Shown here one piece after another: positions 49,483-63,595 of a DNA stretch of 64,000 bases. This DNA comes from Chamaea fasciata (lineage: Eukaryota > Chordata > Aves > Passeriformes > Sylviidae). A program made the position numbers and the translations under genes. How positions within the stretch are numbered: the first letter of the stretch is position 1; the number at the start of each line of letters is the position of its first letter. The stretch lies in assembly GCA_029207755.1 (NCBI GenBank), contig JARCOQ010000099.1, forward strand, positions 186,001 to 250,000, written 5' to 3'. The notes under the pieces were generated by a model, which made no database searches, was not told the origin of the DNA, and worked only from the letters and a program-made list of their open reading frames with translations.

Positions 49483-52400
49483 TCAGGCACCTGGGCAGCT
49501 GACTTTATTTACCCCTGGAAACAGGCCATCCTTTGTGCCCAACTCCCTCTGCCGGGCACCAGGACTCGCCCACCTACAATCTTGAACGGAACAGGATTTC
49601 TTCCAGATGCAAGCTGCCACAAGCAGGAAGCCTGGCTTCCCATGGAGGGCCAAAGGCCTCCGACAAACTGACATCAGGCACCTGGGCAGCTGACTTTACT
49701 TACCCCTGGAAACAGGACATCCTTTGTGCCCAACACCCTCTGCCGGGCACCAGGCCTCGGCCACCTACAATCCCGAACGGAACAGGATTTCTTCCAGATG
49801 CATGCTGCCACAAGCTGGAAGCATGGCTTTCCATGGAGGACCAAAGGCCTTCTACAAACTGACATCAGGCACCTGGGCAGCTGACTTTACTTTCCTCATG
49901 AAACAGGCCATCATTTGTGCCCAACTCCCTCTGCTGGGCACCTGGCCTCGGCCTCCTACAATCCCGAACGAAACAGGATTTCTTCCAGATGCAAGCTGCC
50001 ACAAACCGGAAGCCTGGCTTCCCATGGAGGGCCAAAGGCCTCCTACAAACTGACACCAGGCACCTGGGCAGCTGACTTTACTTACCCCTGGAAACAGCCC
50101 ATCCTTTGTGTCCAACTCCCTCCGCCGGGCACCCAGCTCCAAACTCCTACAATCCCGAACAAAACAGGATTTCTTCCAGATGCAAGCTGCCACAAGCAGG
50201 AAGCCTGGCTTCCCATGGAGGGCCAAAGGCCTCCTACAAACTGACATCAGGCACCTGGGCAGCTGACTTTACTTACCCCTGGAAACAGCCCATCCTTTGT
50301 GCCCAACTCCCCTGCCGGGCCCACAGCTTTGGCCACCTACAATCCCGAACGGAACAGGAGATCTTCCAGATGCAAGCTGCCACAAGCTGGAAACGTGGCT
50401 TCACTTGGAGGGCCAAAGGCCTCCTACAAACTGACATCAGGCACCTGGGCAGCTGACTTTACTTACCCCTGGAAACAGGCCATCATTTGTGCTCAACTCC
50501 CTCTGCCGGGCACCAGGCCTTGGCCCCCTACAATCCCGAACGGAACAGGAGTTCTTCCAGATGCAAGCTGCCACAAGCAGGAAACCTGGCTTCCCATGGA
50601 GGGCCAAAGGCCTCCTACAAACTGACATCAGACACCTGGGCAGCTGACTTTACTTACCCCTGGAAACAGCCCATCCTTTGTGTCCAACTCCCTTTGCCGG
50701 GCACCCAGCTCCGGACTCCTACAATCCCGAACAAAACAGGATTTCTTCCAGATGCAAGCTGCCACAAGCAGGAAGCCTGGCTTTCCTTAAAGGGCCAAAG
50801 GCCTCCTACAAACTGACATCAGGCATCTGGGCAGCTGACTTTACTTACCCCTGGAAACAGCCCATTTTTTGTGTCCAACACCCTCAGCCAGGCACCCAGC
50901 TCCGGCCACCTACAATCCCGAACGGAACAGGATTTCTTCCAGATGCAAGCTGCCACAAGCTGGAAACGTGGCTTCACTTGGAGGGCCAAAGGCCTCCTAC
51001 AAACTGACATCAGGCACCTGGGCAGCTGACTTTACTTACCCCTGGAAACAGGACATCCTTTGTGTCCAACTCCCTCAGCCAGGCACCCAGCTCCGGCCAC
51101 CTACAATCCTTAACGGAACAGGATTTCTTCCAGATGCAAACTGCCACAAGCAGGAAGCCTGGCTTCCCATGGAGGGCCAAAGGCCTCCTACAAACTGACA
51201 TCAGGCACCTGGGCAGCTGACTTTACTTACCCCTGGAAACAGGACATCCTTTGTGCCCAGCTCCCTCTGCCGGGCACCTGGCCTCGGCCACCTACAATCC
51301 CGAACGGAACAGGATTTCTTCCAGATGCAAGCTGCCACAAACTGGAAGACTAGCTTCCCTTGGAGGGCCAAAGGCCTCCTACAAACTGACATCAGGCACC
51401 TGGGCAGCTGACTTTACTTACCCCTGGAAACAGCCCATCCTTTGTGCCCAACTCCCCTGCCGGGCCCACAGCTTTGGCCACCTAGAATCCCGAACGGAAC
51501 AGGATTTCTTCCCGATGCAAGCAGCCACTGGCTGGAAGCCTGGCTTCCCATGGAGGACCAAAGGCCTCCTACAAACTGACATCAGGCACTTGGGCAGCTG
51601 ACTTTACTTTCCTCATGAAACAGGCCATCATTTGTGCCCAACTCCCTCTGCTGGGAACCTGGCCTCGGCCACCTACAATCCCGAACGGAACAGAATTTCT
51701 TCCAGATGCAAGCAGCCTTGAACATAAAGACTAGCTTCCCTTGGAGGGCCAAAGGCCTCCTACAAACTGACATCAGGCACCTGGGCAGCTGACTTTACTT
51801 ACCCCTGGAAACAGGCCATCATTTGTGTCCAACCCCCTCAGCCGGGCACCTAGCTCTGGACTCCTACAATCCCGAACAAAACAGGATTTCTTCCAGATGC
51901 AAGCTGCCACAAGCAGGAAGCCTGGCTTCCCATGGAGGGCCAAAGGCCTCCTACAAACTGACATCAGGCACCTGGGCAGCTGACTTTACTTACCCCTGGA
52001 AACAGCCCATCCTTTGTGCCCCACTCCCCTGTCGGGCCCACAGCTTTGGCCACCTACAATCCCGAACGGAACAGGAGATCTTCCAGATGCAAGCTGCCAC
52101 AAGCTGGAAACGTGGCTTCACTTGGAGGGCCAAAGGCCTCCTACAAACTGACATCAGGTACGTGGGCAGCTGACTTTACTTACCCCTGGAAACAGGCCAT
52201 CCTTTGTGCCCAACTCCCTCTGCCGGGCACCTGGCCTCGGCCACCTACAATCCCGAACGGAACAGGATTTCTTCCCGATGCAAGCTGCCACTAGCTGGAA
52301 GCGTGGCTTCCCATGGAGGACCAAAGGCCTCCTACAAACTGACATCAGGCACTTGGGCAGCTGACTTTACTTTCCTCATGAAACAGGCCATCATTTGTGC

Positions 52401-53872
52401 CCAACTCCCTCTGCTGGGAACCTGGCCTCGGCCACCTACAATCCCGAACGGAACATGATTTCTTCCAGATGCAAGCTGCCACAAACTGGAAGCCTGGCTT
52501 TTCCTGGAGGGCCAAAGGCCTCCTACAAACTGACATAAGGCATCTGGGCAGCTGACTTTACTTACCCCTGGAAACAGCCCATTTTTTGTGTCTAATACCC
52601 TCACCCAGGCACCCAGCTCCGGCCACCTACAATCCCGAACGGAACAGGAGATCTTCCAGATGCAAGCTGCCACAAGCTGGAAACGTGGCTTCACTTGGAG
52701 GGCCAAAGGCCTCCTACAAACTGACATCAGGCACCTGGGCAGCTGACTTTACTTACCCCTGGAAACAGGACATCCTTTGTGTCCAACTCCCTCAGCCAGG
52801 CACCCAGCTCCGGCCACCTACAATCCTGAACGGAACAGGATTTCTTCCAGATGCAAACTGCCACAAGCAGGAAGCCTGGCTTCCCATGGAGGGCCAAAGG
52901 CCTCCTACATACTGACATCAGGCACCTGGGCAGCTGACTTTACTTTCCTCATGAAACAGGCCATCATTTGTGCCCAACTCCCTCTGCCGGGCACCTGGCC
53001 TCGGCCACCTACAATCCCGAACGGAACAGGATTTCTTCCAGATACAAGCTGCCACAAACTTGAAGCCTGGCTTCCCTTGGAGGGCCAAATGACTCCTACA
53101 AACTGACATCAGGCACCTGGGCAGCAGACTTTACTTACCCCTGGAAACAGGCCATCCTTTGTGCCCAACTCCCTCTGCCGGGCACCTGGCCGCGGCCACC
53201 TACAATCCCGAACGGAACAGGATTTCTTCCAGATGCAAGCTGCCACTAGCTGGAAGCCTGGCTTCTCATGGAGGACCAAAGGCCTCCTACAAACTGACAT
53301 CAGGCACTTGGGCAGCTGACTTTACTTTCCTCATGAAACAGGCCATCATTTGTGCCTACCTCCCTCTGCTGGGAACCTGGCCTCGGCCACCTACAATCCC
53401 GAACGGAACAGGATTTCTTCCAGATGCAAGCTGCCACAAACTGGAAGCCTGGCTTCCCTTGGAGGACCAAAGGCCTCCTACAAACTGACATCAGGCACCT
53501 GGGCAGCTGACTTTACTTACCCCTGGAAACAGCCCATCCTTTGTGTTCAACTCCCTCAGCCAGGCACCCAGCTCCGACCACCTACAATCCCGAACGGAAC
53601 AGGATTTCTTCCAGATGCAAGCTGCCACAAGCTGGAAACGTGGCTTCACTTGGAGGGCCAAAGGCCTCCTACAAACTGACATCAGGCACTTGGGCAGCTG
53701 ACTTTACTTACCCCTGGAAACAGGACATCCTTTGTGCCCAACTCCCTCTGCCGGGCACCAGGCCTCGGCCACCTACAATCCCGAACGGAACAGTATTTCT
53801 TCCAGATGCAAGCTGCCTTAAACAGGAAGACTAGCTTCCCTTGGAGGGCCAAAGGCCTCCTACAAACTGAAA
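49483..53872 (+). repeat. Higher-order unit C2 (23 monomers)
   Basis: Second unit, 4,390 bases. The left part copies C1 closely, including the TTCCTTAAAGGGCC, CATTTTTTGTGTCC and GAACATAAAGAC variants. From 51201 to about 51960 it matches C3 at offset 3,816. The close match of consecutive units indicates recent amplification. Confidence 0.85.
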
Positions 53873-56800
53873 TCAGGCACCTGGGCAGCTGACTTTATTT
53901 ACCCCTGGAAACAGGCCATCCTTTGTGCCCAACTCCCTCTGCCGGGCACCAGGACTCGCCCACCTACAATCTTGAACGGAACAGGATTTCTTCCAGATGC
54001 AAGCTGCCACAAGCAGGAAGCCTGGCTTCCCATGGAGGGCCAAAGGCCTCCGACAAACTGACATCAGGCACCTGGGCAGCTGACTTTACTTACCCCTGGA
54101 AACAGCCCATCCTTTGTGCCCAACTCCCCCGCCAGGCCACAGCTTTGGCCACCTACAATCCCGAACGGAACAGGAGATCTTCCAGATGCAAGCTGCCACA
54201 AGCTGGAAACGTGGCTTCACTTGGAGGGCCAAAGGCCTCCTACAAACTGACATCAGGCACCTGGGCAGCTGACTTTACTTACCCCTGGAAACAGGCCATC
54301 ATTTGTGCTCAACTCCCTCTGCCGGGCACCAGGCCTTGGCCCCCTACAATCCCGAACGGAACAGGAGTTCTTCCAGATGCAAGCTGCCACAAGCAGGAAA
54401 CCTGGCTTCCCATGGAGGGCCAAAGGCCTCCTACAAACTGACATCAGACACCTGGGCAGCTGACTTTACTTACCCCTGGAAACAGCCCATCCTTTGTGTC
54501 CAACTCCCTTTACCGGGCACCCAGCTCCGGACTCCTACAATCCCGAACAAAACAGGATTTCTTCCAGATGCAAGCTGCCACAAGCAGGAAGCCTGGCTTT
54601 CCTTAAAGGGCCAAAGGCCTCCTACAAACTGACATCAGGCATCTGGGCAGCTGACTTTACTTACCCCTGGAAACAGCCCATTTTTTGTGTCCAACACCCT
54701 CAGCCAGGCACCCAGCTCCGGCCACCTACAATCCCGAACGGAACAGGATTTCTTCCAGATGCAAGCTGCCACAAGCTGGAAACGTGGCTTCCCTTGGAGG
54801 GCCAAAGGCCTCCTACAAACTGACATCAGACACCTGGGCAGCTGACTTTACTTACCCCTGGAAACAGGACATCCTTTGTGTCCAACTCCCTCAGCCAGGC
54901 ACCCAGCTCCGGCCACCTACAATCCTTAACGGAACAGGATTTCTTCCAGATGCAAACTGCCACAAGCAGGAAGCCTGGCTTCCCATGGAGGGCCAAAGGC
55001 CTCCTACAAACTGACATCAGGCACCTGGGCAGCTGACTTTACTTACCCCTGGAAACAGGACATCCTTTGTGCCCAACTCCCTCTGCCGGGCACCTGGCCT
55101 CGGCCACCTACAATCCCGAACGGAACAGGATTTCTTCCAGATGCAAGCTGCCACAAACTGGAAGACTAGCTTCCCTTGGAGGGCCAAAGGCCTCCTACAA
55201 ACTGACATCAGGCACCTGGGCAGCTGACTTTACTTACCCCTGGAAACAGCCCATCCTTTGTGCCCAACTCCCCTGCCGGGCCCACAGCTTTGGCCACCTA
55301 GAATCCCGAACGGAACAGGATTTCTTCCCGATGCAAGCAGCCACTGGCTGGAAGCCTGGCTTCCCATGGAGGACCAAAGGCCTCCTACAAACTGACATCA
55401 GGCACTTGGGCAGCTGACTTTACTTTCCTCATGAAACAGGCCATCATTTGTGCCCAACTCCCTCTGCTGGGAACCTGGCCTCGGCCACCTACAATCCCGA
55501 ACGGAACAGAATTTCTTCCAGATGCAAGCAGCCTTGAACATAAAGACTAGCTTCCCTTGGAGGGCCAAAGGCCTCCTACAAACTGACATCAGGCACCTGG
55601 GCAGCTGACTTTACTTACCCCTGGAAACAGGCCATCATTTGTGTCCAACCCCCTCTGCCGGGCACCCAGCTCTGGACTCCTACAATCCCGAACAAAACAG
55701 GATTTCTTCCAGATGCAAGCTGCCAAAAGCAAGAAGCCTGGCTTCCCATGGAGGGCCAAAGGCCTCCTACATACTGACATCAGGCACCTGGGCAGCTGAC
55801 TTTACTTATCTTTCTAAACAGGACATCGTTTGTGCCCAACTCCCTCTGCCGGGCACCTGGCCTCGGCCACCTACAATCCCGAACGGAACAGCATTTCTTC
55901 CAGATGCAAGCTGCCACAAGCTGGAAGACTAGCTTCCCTTGGAGGGCCAAAGGCCTCCTACAAACTGACATCAGGCACCTGGGCAGCTGACTTTACTTAC
56001 CCCTGGAAACAGGCCATCCTTTGTGCCCAACTCCCTCAGCTGGGCACCCAGCTCCGGCCACCTGCAATCCCGAACGGAACAGGATTTCTTCCCGATGCAA
56101 GCTGCCACAAGCTGGAAACGTGGCTTCACTTGGAGGGCCAAAGGCCTCCTACAAGCTGACATCAGGCACCTGGGCAGCTGACTTTACTTACTTCTGGAAA
56201 CAGCCCATCCTTTGTGCCCAACTCCCTCTGCCGGGCCCACAGTTTCGGCCACCTAGAATCCCAAAAGGAACAGGAGATCTTCCAGATGCAAGCTGCCACA
56301 AGCTGGAAACGTGGCTTCACTTGGAGGGCCAAAGGCCTCCCACAAACTGACATCAGGCACGTGGGCAGCTGACTTTACTTACCCCTGGAAACAGGCCATC
56401 CTTTGTGCCCAACTCCCTCTGCCGGGCACCTGGCCGCGGCCACCTACAATCCCGAACGGAACAGCATTTCTTCCCGATGCAAGCTGCCACTAGCTGGAAG
56501 CCTGGCTTCCCATGGAGGACCAAAGGCCTCCTACAAACTGACATCAGGCACTTGGGCAGCTGACTTTACTTTCCTCATGAAACAGGCCATCATTTGTGCC
56601 TACCTCCCTCTGCTGGGAACCTGGCCTCGGCCACCTACAATCCCGAACGGAACAGGATTTCTTCCAGATGCATGCTGCCACAAGCTGGAAGCGTGGCTTT
56701 CCATGGAGGACCAAACGCCTCCTACAAACTGACATCAGGCACCTGGGCAGCTGACTTTACTTACCCCTGGAAACTGGCCATCGTTTGTGCCCAACTACCT

Positions 56801-58453
56801 CTGCCGGGCACCTGGCCTCGGCCACCTACAATCCCGAACGGAACAGGATTTCTTCCAGATGCAAGCTGCCACAAACTGGAAGACTAGCTTCCCTTGGAGG
56901 GCCAAAGGCCTCCTACAAACTGACATCAGACACCTGGGCAGCTGACTTTACTTACCCCTGGAAACAGGCCATCCTTTGTGCCCAACTCCCTCTGTCGGGC
57001 CCACAGCTTTGGCCACCTACAATCCGGAACGGAACAGGAGTTCTTCCAGATGCAAGCTACCACAAGCTGGAAACCTGGCTTCCCATGGAGGGCCAAAGGC
57101 CTCCAACAAACTGACATCAGGCACCTGGGCAGCTGACTTTACTTTCCACATGAAACAGGCCATCATTTGTGCCTAACTCCCTCAGCCGGGCACCTGGCCT
57201 CGGCCACCTACAATCCCGAACGGAACAGGATTTCTTCCAGATGCAAACTGCCACAAGCAGGAAGCCTGGTTTCCCATGGAGGGCCAAAGGCCTCCTACAA
57301 ACTGACATCAGGCACCTGGGCAGCTGACTTTACTTACCCCTGGAAACAAGACATCCTTTGTGCCCAACTCCCTCAGCCCGGCTACTGGCCTCGGCCACCG
57401 ACAATCCCGAACGGAACAGGATTTCTTCCAGATGCAAGCTGCCACTAGCTGGAAGCCTGGCTTCCCATGGAGGGCCAAAGGCCTCCTACAAACTGACATC
57501 AGGCACCTGGGTAGCCGACTTTACTTACCCCTGGAAACAGGCCATCATTTGTGCCCAACTCCCTCAGCTGGGCCCCCAGCTCCGGCCACCTACAATCCCG
57601 AACGGAACAGGATTTCTTCCAGATGCAAGCTGCCTTGAACATAAAGACTAGCTTCCCTTTGAGGGCCAAAGGCCTCCTACAAACTGACATCAGGCACCTG
57701 GGCAGCTGACTTTACTTACCCCTGGAAACAGTCTTTCCTTTGTGCCCAACTCCCTCTGCCGGGCACCAGGCCTTGGCCACCTACAATCCCGAACGGAACA
57801 GGATTTCTTCCAGATGCAAGCTGCCACAAGCTGGAAACGTGGCTTCACTTGGAGGGCCAAAGGCCTCCTACAAACTGACATCAGGCACCTGCGCAGCTGA
57901 CTTTATTTACCCCTGGAAACAGGCCATCCTTTGTGCCCAACTCCCTCTGCCGGGCACCAGGCCTCGCCCACCTACAATCTTGAACGGAACAGGATTTCTT
58001 CCAGATGCAAGCTGCCACAAGCAGGAAGCCTGGCTTCCCATGGAGGGCCAAAGGCCTCCTACATACTGACATCAGGCACCTGGGCAGCTGACTTTACTTT
58101 CCTCATGAAACAGGCCATCATTTGTGCCCAACTCCCTCTGCCAGGCACCTGGCCTCGGCCACCTACAATCCCGAACGGAACAGGATTTCTTCTAGATGCA
58201 AGCTGCCACAAACTGGAAGCCTGGCTTCCCTTGGAGGGCCAAAGGCCTCCTACAAACTGACATCAGGCACCTGGGCAGCTGACTTTACTTACCCCTGGAA
58301 ACAGCCCATCCTTTGTGTTCAACTCCCTCAGCCAGGCACCCAGCTCCGACCACCTACAATCCCGAACGGAACAGTATTTCTTCCAGATGCAAGCTGCCTT
58401 AAACAGGAAGACTAGCTTCCCTTGGAGGGCCAAAGGCCTCCTACAAACTGAAA
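53873..58453 (+). repeat. Higher-order unit C3 (24 monomers)
   Basis: Third unit, 4,581 bases. Compared with C2 it lacks three monomers near 54100, then follows C2 at offset 3,816 to about 55700. It then carries the TATCTTTCTAAACAGG monomer (about 55806) and a tail (56160-57880) of more varied monomers. The tail ends in a CTGCGCAGCTG monomer also found at 8463, 18766 and 27155 in the B segments. Confidence 0.85.
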
Positions 58454-61400
58454 TCAGGCACCTGGGCAGCTGACTTTATTTACCCCTGGAAACAGGCCAT
58501 CCTTTGTGCCCAACTCCCTCTGCCGGGCACCAGGACTCGCCCACCTACAATCTTGAACGGAACAGGATTTCTTCCAGATGCAAGCTGCCACAAGCAGGAA
58601 GCCTGGCTTCCCATGGAGGGCCAAAGGCCTCCGACAAACTGACATCAGGCACCTGGGCAGCTGACTTTACTTACCCCTGGAAACAGGACATCCTTTGTGC
58701 CCAACACCCTCTGCCGGGCACCAGGCCTCGGCCACCTACAATCCCGAACGGAACAGGATTCCTTCCAGATGCATGCTGCCACAAGCTGGAAGCATGGCTT
58801 TCCATGGAGGACCAAAGGCCTCCTACAAACTGACATCAGGCACCTGGGCAGCTGACTTTACTTTCCTCATGAAACAGGCCATCATTTGTGCCCAACTCCC
58901 TCTGCTGGGCACCTGGCCTCGGCCTCCTACAATCCCGAACGAAACAGGATTTCTTCCAGATGCAAGCTGCCACAAACTGGAAGCCTGGCTTCCCATGGAG
59001 GGCCAAAGGCCTCCTACAAACTGACACCAGGCACCTGGGCAGCTGACTTTACTTACCCCTGGAAACCGGCCATCATTTGTGCTCAACTCCCTCTGCCGGG
59101 CACCAGGCCTTGGCCCCCTACAATCCCGAACGGAACAGGAGTTCTTCCAGATGCAAGCTGCCACAAGCAGGAAACCTGGCTTCCCATGGAGGGCCAAAGG
59201 CCTCCTACAAACTGACATCAGACACCTGGGCAGCTGACTTTACTTACCCCTGGAAACAGCCCATCCTTTGTGTCCAACTCCCTCCGCCGGGCACCCAGCT
59301 CCAGACTCCTACAATCCCGAACAAAACAGGATTTCTTCCAGATGCAAGCTGCCACCAGCAGGAAGCCTGGCTTTCCTTAAAGGGCCAAAGGCCTCCTACA
59401 AACTGACATCAGGCATCTGGGCAGCTGACTTTACTTACCCCTGGAAACAGCCCATTTTTTGTGTCCAACACCCTAAGCCAGGCACCCAGCTCCGGCCACC
59501 TACAATCCCGAACGGAACAGGATTTCTTCCAGATGCAAGCTGCCACAAGCTGGAAACGTGGCTTCACTTGGAGGGCCAAAGGCCTCCTACAAACTGACAT
59601 CAGACACCTGGGCAGCTGACTTTACTTACCCCTGGAAACAGGACATCCTTTGTGTCCAACTCCCTCAGCCAGGCACCCAGCTCCGGCCACCTACAATCCT
59701 TAACGGAACAGGATTTCTTCCAGATGCAAACTGCCACAAGCAGGAAGCCTGGCTTCCCATGGAGGGCCAAAGGCCTCCTACAAACTGACATCAGGCACCT
59801 GGGCAGCTGACTTTACTTACCCCTGGAAACAGGACATCCTTTGTGCCCAACTCCCTCTGCCGGGCACCTGGCCTCTGCCACCTACAATCCCGAACGGAAC
59901 AGGATTTCTTCCAGATGCAAGCTGCCACAAACTGGAAGACTAGCTTCCCTTGGAGGGCCAAAGGCCTCCTACAAACTGACATCAGGCACCTGGGCAGCTG
60001 ACTTTACTTACCCCTGGAAACAGCCCATCCTTTGTGCCCAACTCCCCTGCCGGGCCCACAGCTTTGGCCACCTAGAATCCCGAACGGAACAGGATTTCTT
60101 CCCGATGCAAGCAGCCACTGGCTGGAAGCCTGGCTTCCCATGGAGGACCAAAGGCCTCCTACAAACTGACATCAGGCACTTGGGCAGCTGACTTTACTTT
60201 CCTCATGAAACAGGCCATCATTTGTGCCCAACTCCCTCTGCTGGGAACCTGGCCTCGGCCACCTACAATCCCGAACGGAACAGAATTTCTTCCAGATGCA
60301 AGCAGCCTTGAACATAAAGACTAGCTTCCCTTGGAGGGCCAAAGGCCTCCTACAAACTGACATCAGGCACCTGGGCAGCTGACTTTACTTACCCCTGGAA
60401 ACAGGCCATCATTTGTGTCCAACCCCCTCAGCCGGGCACCCAGCTCTGGACTCCTACAATCCCGAACAAAACAGGATTTCTTCCAGATGCAAGCTGCCAC
60501 AAGCAAGAAGCCTGGCTTCCCATGGAGGGCCAAAGGCCTCCTACATACTGACATCAGGCACCTGGGCAGCTGACTTTACTTATCTTTCTAAACAGGACAT
60601 CGTTTGTGCCCAACTCCCTCTGCCGGGCACCTGGCCTCGGCCACCTACAATCCCGAACGGAACAGCCTTTCTTCCAGATGCAAGCTGCCACAAGCTGGAA
60701 GACTAGCTTCCCTTGGAGGGCCAAAGGCCTCCTACAAACTGACATCAGTCACCTGGGCAGCTGACTTTACTTACCCCTGGAAACAGGCCATCCTTTGTGC
60801 CCAACTCCCTCAGCTGGGCACCCAACTCCGGCCACCTACAATCCCGAACGGAACAGGATTTCTTCCAGATGCAAGCTGCCTTGAACATAAAGACTAGCTT
60901 CCCTTGGAGGGCCAAAGGCCTCCTACATACTGACATCAGGCACTTGGGCAGCTGACTTTACTTACCCCTGGAAACAGTCCATCATTTGTGCCCAACTCCC
61001 TCTGCTGGGCACCAGACCTTGGCCACCTACAATCCCGAACGGAACAGGATTTCTTCCAGATGCAAGCTGCCACAAGCAGGGAGCCTGGCTTCCCATGGAG
61101 GGCCAAAGGCCTCCTACAAACTGACATCAGGCACTTGGGCAGCTGACTTTACTTACCCCTGGAAACAGGACATCCTTTGTGCCCAACTCCCTCAGCCCGG
61201 CAACTGACCTCGGTCACCTACAATCCCGAACGGAACAGCATTTCTTCCAGATGCAAGCTGCCACAAACTGGAAGCCTGGCTTCCCATGGAGGGCCAAAGG
61301 CCTCCTACAAACTGACATCAGGCACCTGGGCAGCTGACTTTACTTACCCCTGGAAACAGGACATCCTTTGTGCCCAACTCCCTCTGCCGGGAACCTGGCC

Positions 61401-63595
61401 TCGGCCACCTACAATCCCGAACGGAACAGGATTTCTTCCCGATGCAAGCTGCCACTAGCTGGAAGCGTGGCTTCCCTTGGAGGGCCAAAGGCCTCCTACA
61501 AGCTGACATCAGGCACCTGGGCAGCTGACTTTACTTACTTCTGGAAACAGGACATCCTTTGTGCCCAACTCCCTCTGCCGGGCCCACAGTTTCGGCCACC
61601 TACAATCCCAAAGGAACAGGAGATCTTCCAGATGCAAGCTGCCACAAGCTGGAAACGTGGCTTCACTTGGAGGGCCAAAGGCCTCCCACAAACTGACATC
61701 AGGCACGTGGGCAGCTGACTTTACTTACCCCTGGAAACAGGCCATCCTTTGTGCCCAACTCCCTCTGCCGGGCACCTGGCCGCGGCCACCTACAATCCCG
61801 AACGGAACAGCATTTCTTCCGATGCAAGCTGCCACTAGCTGGAAGCCTGGCTTCCCATGGAGGACCAAAGGCCTCCTACAAACTGACATCAGGCACTTGG
61901 GCAGCTGACTTTACTTTCCTCATGAAACAGGCCATCATTTGTGCCTACCTCCCTCTGCTGGGAACCTGGCCTTGGCCACCTACAATCCCGAACGGAACAG
62001 GATTTCTTCCAGATGCAAGCTGCCACAAACTGGAAGCCTGGCTTCCCTTGGAGGGCCAAAGGCCTCCTACAAACTGACATCAGGCACCTGGGCAGCTGAC
62101 TTTCCTTACCTCTGGAAACAGGCCATCATTTGTTCCCAACTCCCTCTGCCGGTCCCACAGCTTCGGCCACCTACAATCCCGAACGGAACAGGAGTTCTTC
62201 CAGGTGCAAGCTGCACAAGCTGGAAACGTGGCTTCACTTGGAGGGCCAAAGGCCTCCTACAAACTGACATCAGGCACCAGGGCAGCTGACTTTACTTACC
62301 CCTGAAACAGGCCATCTTTTGTGCCCAACTCCCTCTTCCTGGAACCAGGCCTCGGCCACCTACAATCCCGAACGCAACAGGATTTCTTCCAGATGCATGC
62401 TTGCCACAAGCTGGAAGCGTGGCTTTCCATGGAGGACCAAAGGCCTCCTACAAAACTGGACATCAGGCACCTGGGCAGCTGACTTTACTTACCCCTGGAA
62501 ACTGGCCATCGTTTGTGCCCAACTCCCTCTGCCGGGCACCTGGCCTCGGCCACCTACAATCCCGAACGGAACAGGATTTCTTCCAGATGCAAGCTGCCAC
62601 AAACTGGAAGACTAGCTTCCCTTGGAGGGCCAAAGGCCTCCTACAAACTGACATCAGACACCTGGGCAGCTGACTTTACTTACCCCTGGAAACAGGCCAT
62701 CCTTTGTGCCCAACTCCCTCTGTCGGGCCCACAGCTTTGGCCACCTACAATCCGGAACGGAACAGGAGTTCTTCCAGATGCAAGCTACCACAAGCTGGAA
62801 ACCTGGCTTCCCATGGAGGGCAAAGGCCTCCAACAAACTGACATCAGGCACCTGGGCAGCTGACTTTACTTTCCTCATGAAACAGGCCATCATTTGTGCC
62901 TAACTCCCTCAGCCGGGCACCTGGCCTCGGCCACCTACAATCCCGAACGGAACAGGATTTCTTCCAGATGCAAACTGCCACAAGCAGGAAGCCTGGTTTC
63001 CCATGGAGGGCCAAAGGCCTCCTACAAACTGACATTAGGCACCTGGGCAGTTGACTTTACTTACCCTGGAAACAAGACATCCTTTGTGCCCAACTCCCTC
63101 AGCCCGGCTACTGGCCTCGGCCACCTACAATCCCGAACGGAACAGGATTTCTTCCAGATGCAAGCTGCCACAAACTGGAAGCCTGGCTTCCCATGGAGGG
63201 CAAAAGGCCTCCTACAAACTGACATCAGGCACCTGGGTAGCCGACTTTACTTACCCCTGGAAACAGGCCATCATTTGTGCCAACTCCCTCAGCTGGGCAC
63301 CCAGCTCCGGCCACCTACAATCCCGAACGGAACAGGATTTCTTCCAGATGCAAGCTGCCTTGAACATAAAGACTAGCTTCCCTTTGAGGGCCAAAGGCCT
63401 CCTACAAACTGACATCAGGCACCTGGGCAGCTGACTTTACTTACCCCTGGAAACAGTCTTTCCTTTGTGCCCAACTCCCTCTGCCGGGCACCAGGCCTTG
63501 GCCACCTACAATCCCGAACGGAACAGGATTTCTTCCAGATGCAAGCTGCCACAAGCTGGAAACGTGGCTTCACTTGGAGGGCCAAAGGCCTCCTA
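58454..63595 (+). repeat. Higher-order unit C4 (longest)
   Basis: Fourth unit. It follows C3 at offset 4,581 to about 59020 and at 4,774 from about 59077 to 60745. It then has extra monomers and repeats the C3 tail: 56396 corresponds to 61741 (offset about 5,345) and 56926-57880 corresponds to 62654-63600 (offset about 5,728). The tail copy contains many single-base indels relative to C3. Confidence 0.82.
61600..63300. other. Second cluster of single-base indels (C4 tail)
   Basis: Relative to the C3 tail and the monomer norm this stretch has CCCAAAGGAAC (-1), CTTCCGATGC (-1), GCTGCACAAGC (-1), CCCCTGAAACAGG (-2), GCATGCTTGCCAC (+1), CAAAACTGGACATC (+2), GAGGGCAAAGG (-1), TTACCCTGGAAAC (-1) and GTGCCAACTCC (-1). 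As in the 20-24 kb cluster, most changes are in short homopolymers. Confidence 0.72.
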
